Of a stretch of 64,000 nt of DNA, positions 63,101-64,000 are shown one piece after another (within the stretch, counting starts at the first letter, position 1; every line of letters starts with the position of its first letter). The notes below the pieces were generated by a model. The model was not told where the DNA came from and ran no database searches. It saw only the letters and a program-made list of their open reading frames with translations. Origin of the DNA: Cymbidium sinense (lineage: Eukaryota > Streptophyta > Magnoliopsida > Asparagales > Orchidaceae); contig CM038225.1 of assembly GCA_021442155.1 (NCBI GenBank), forward strand, positions 79,186,925 through 79,250,924, given 5' to 3'. A program made the translations under genes and the position numbers.

Positions 63101-64000
63101 GCGTCCCTAGGATGTCCAGACTAATATACCCACTAACATTCTTATTTATACAAATCAACAAATGAATATAAGAAACAAACTTTACTTCATACACTAAACT
63201 TATATTCACTTCCATGTCCTATGTATATGAGTTACAATATAATAAACTTCATTTAAACTTTTGAAAATATATTTGAGATTTAATAATGATACTAAAACAC
63301 ATATTTTTAATTAAGCCAACACATGCAAATTAACATAAAAGAAATCATTTTTATTTGATTAATTTGAAAGACATGAATGCATGACTACAAGTGGCATACA
63401 ACATTTTAGCATGATTGGAAAGAAATAAAGAAACGCAAACATGTGATTTCATTAAATTCCAAATAAGCCCTAAGGACAATCATATTAAAAAAAATCATTT
63501 AAGATAAACCAAAGTTTCTTAAAGCCATTTTGATCATTATGTTTGGTTTGAGTTAAGAAATGTGAAAGAGATTTGCTAATCCTAATCCCATCCCCCATGT
63601 GTGAGTTAATTTGGTGTAATGAAGAAAAATTAGGATGATTTTATGTCTTAATTAGATTGAGCTATGAATTAAGTCCATTAATTACATCCTTAAGCTAATT
63701 AACTAAATAATGATGAGCCAATATGAGATGCAACCACATGAAAAGTAAATTGGCAATGCTCTAAGAAATGAAAGGGGTTAAATTGATTGACTCATAATTA
63801 GTTAATTAAGCCTAAGGAGCTCACTTCTTTCTCACACATGTGAGCTAACCATAATTTCATTAGCTCTCTCTTTAGGTTATTGAACACCCCAAGAGCTACC
63901 CAAGATTGATTAAGCAAAGTTGGGTTGTGAATGAATGGATTTTAAATCAATTTCATTAAGCCTTTGATTAATTGATTAAATTCTTTAATTATGGTTTAAT
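60166..64000 (-). mobile_element. Repeat family B, copy 4 (runs off the window)
   Basis: In B sense the end is at about 60166 (GACACCATGCAGTCG in plus reading, then GTGATCGGGTATGACATTTA). It continues through the full terminal unit, ATTTGGACTTAGCACCATGA (61828), two ~100-bp modules (62782-63131) and into the AATTAATTA-rich part at the window edge. It provides the intact 3' half that copy 3 lacks. Confidence 0.76.
62782..63131 (-). repeat. Two ~100-bp B modules, copy 4
   Basis: Copies at 62782-62878 and 63031-63131 share AACCTCCTTAGGGCTACTTA (second) and AAAGTCGTGCGTCCCT(G/A)GGA with copy 3. Spacing is about 250 bp, as in copies 2 and 3. Confidence 0.85.

Overview
The window looks like a gene-poor, AT-rich stretch of a flowering-plant nuclear genome, built almost entirely from old, nested, decayed transposable elements. 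Evidence for a plant: Ty3/gypsy remnants of the Tat lineage (dual RNase H, plant-type primer-binding site), a chromovirus-type Ty3/gypsy pol, Mutator-like (MULE) transposase fragments, and many (TA)n microsatellites. The species cannot be fixed from the sequence alone. No intact cellular gene, rRNA or tRNA gene was recognised.

Layout. 1-2467: the 3' end of Tat element A (decayed integrase, 3' noncoding region with a 230-bp tandem duplication, polypurine tract). 2468-6722: the start of its 3' LTR, cut and joined to repeat family B. 6723-15112: B copy 1 plus a tandem copy of its terminal 1.4 kb. 15113-20990: AT-rich DNA with no gene seen. 20994-22600: MULE transposase pseudogene. 22765-30545: B copy 2. 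30546-32440: a GC-richer segment with a 149-bp tandem duplication, a hairpin and a (TA)n tract; no gene recognised. About 33480-40955: Tat element D (part of the 5' LTR, primer-binding site, gag-like region, RNase H, second RNase H, integrase, 3' noncoding region) with most of PR/RT missing. 40955-41590: a second MULE fragment. 41591-45690: AT-rich DNA with long (TA)n tracts and a possible LTR edge. 45690-48150: a chromovirus pol pseudogene on the minus strand. 49280-54840: the complete-looking 5.56-kb 5' LTR of Tat element C, then its primer-binding site and gag start, broken at about 55345. 55346-64000: two B copies in tandem on the minus strand, the second running off the window.

Repeat family B covers about 25 kb of the 64 kb. 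It has no recognisable protein. Its order is the same in each copy: a TTGACC-rich, G-poor 5' part; a GC-richer central block ending in a conserved GAGGTA (splice-donor-like) site; an AATTAATTA-rich part; two or three ~250-bp-spaced copies of a ~100-bp module; and a 1.4-kb terminal unit. It behaves like a very long LTR or a LARD (non-coding LTR retrotransposon derivative), possibly a distant relative of the Tat LTRs here, but this is inference.

No new molecular system with coding capacity is supported. The most interesting items are the B family, the mosaic very long Tat LTRs, and a short unidentified coding-like patch near 48.65-48.83 kb.
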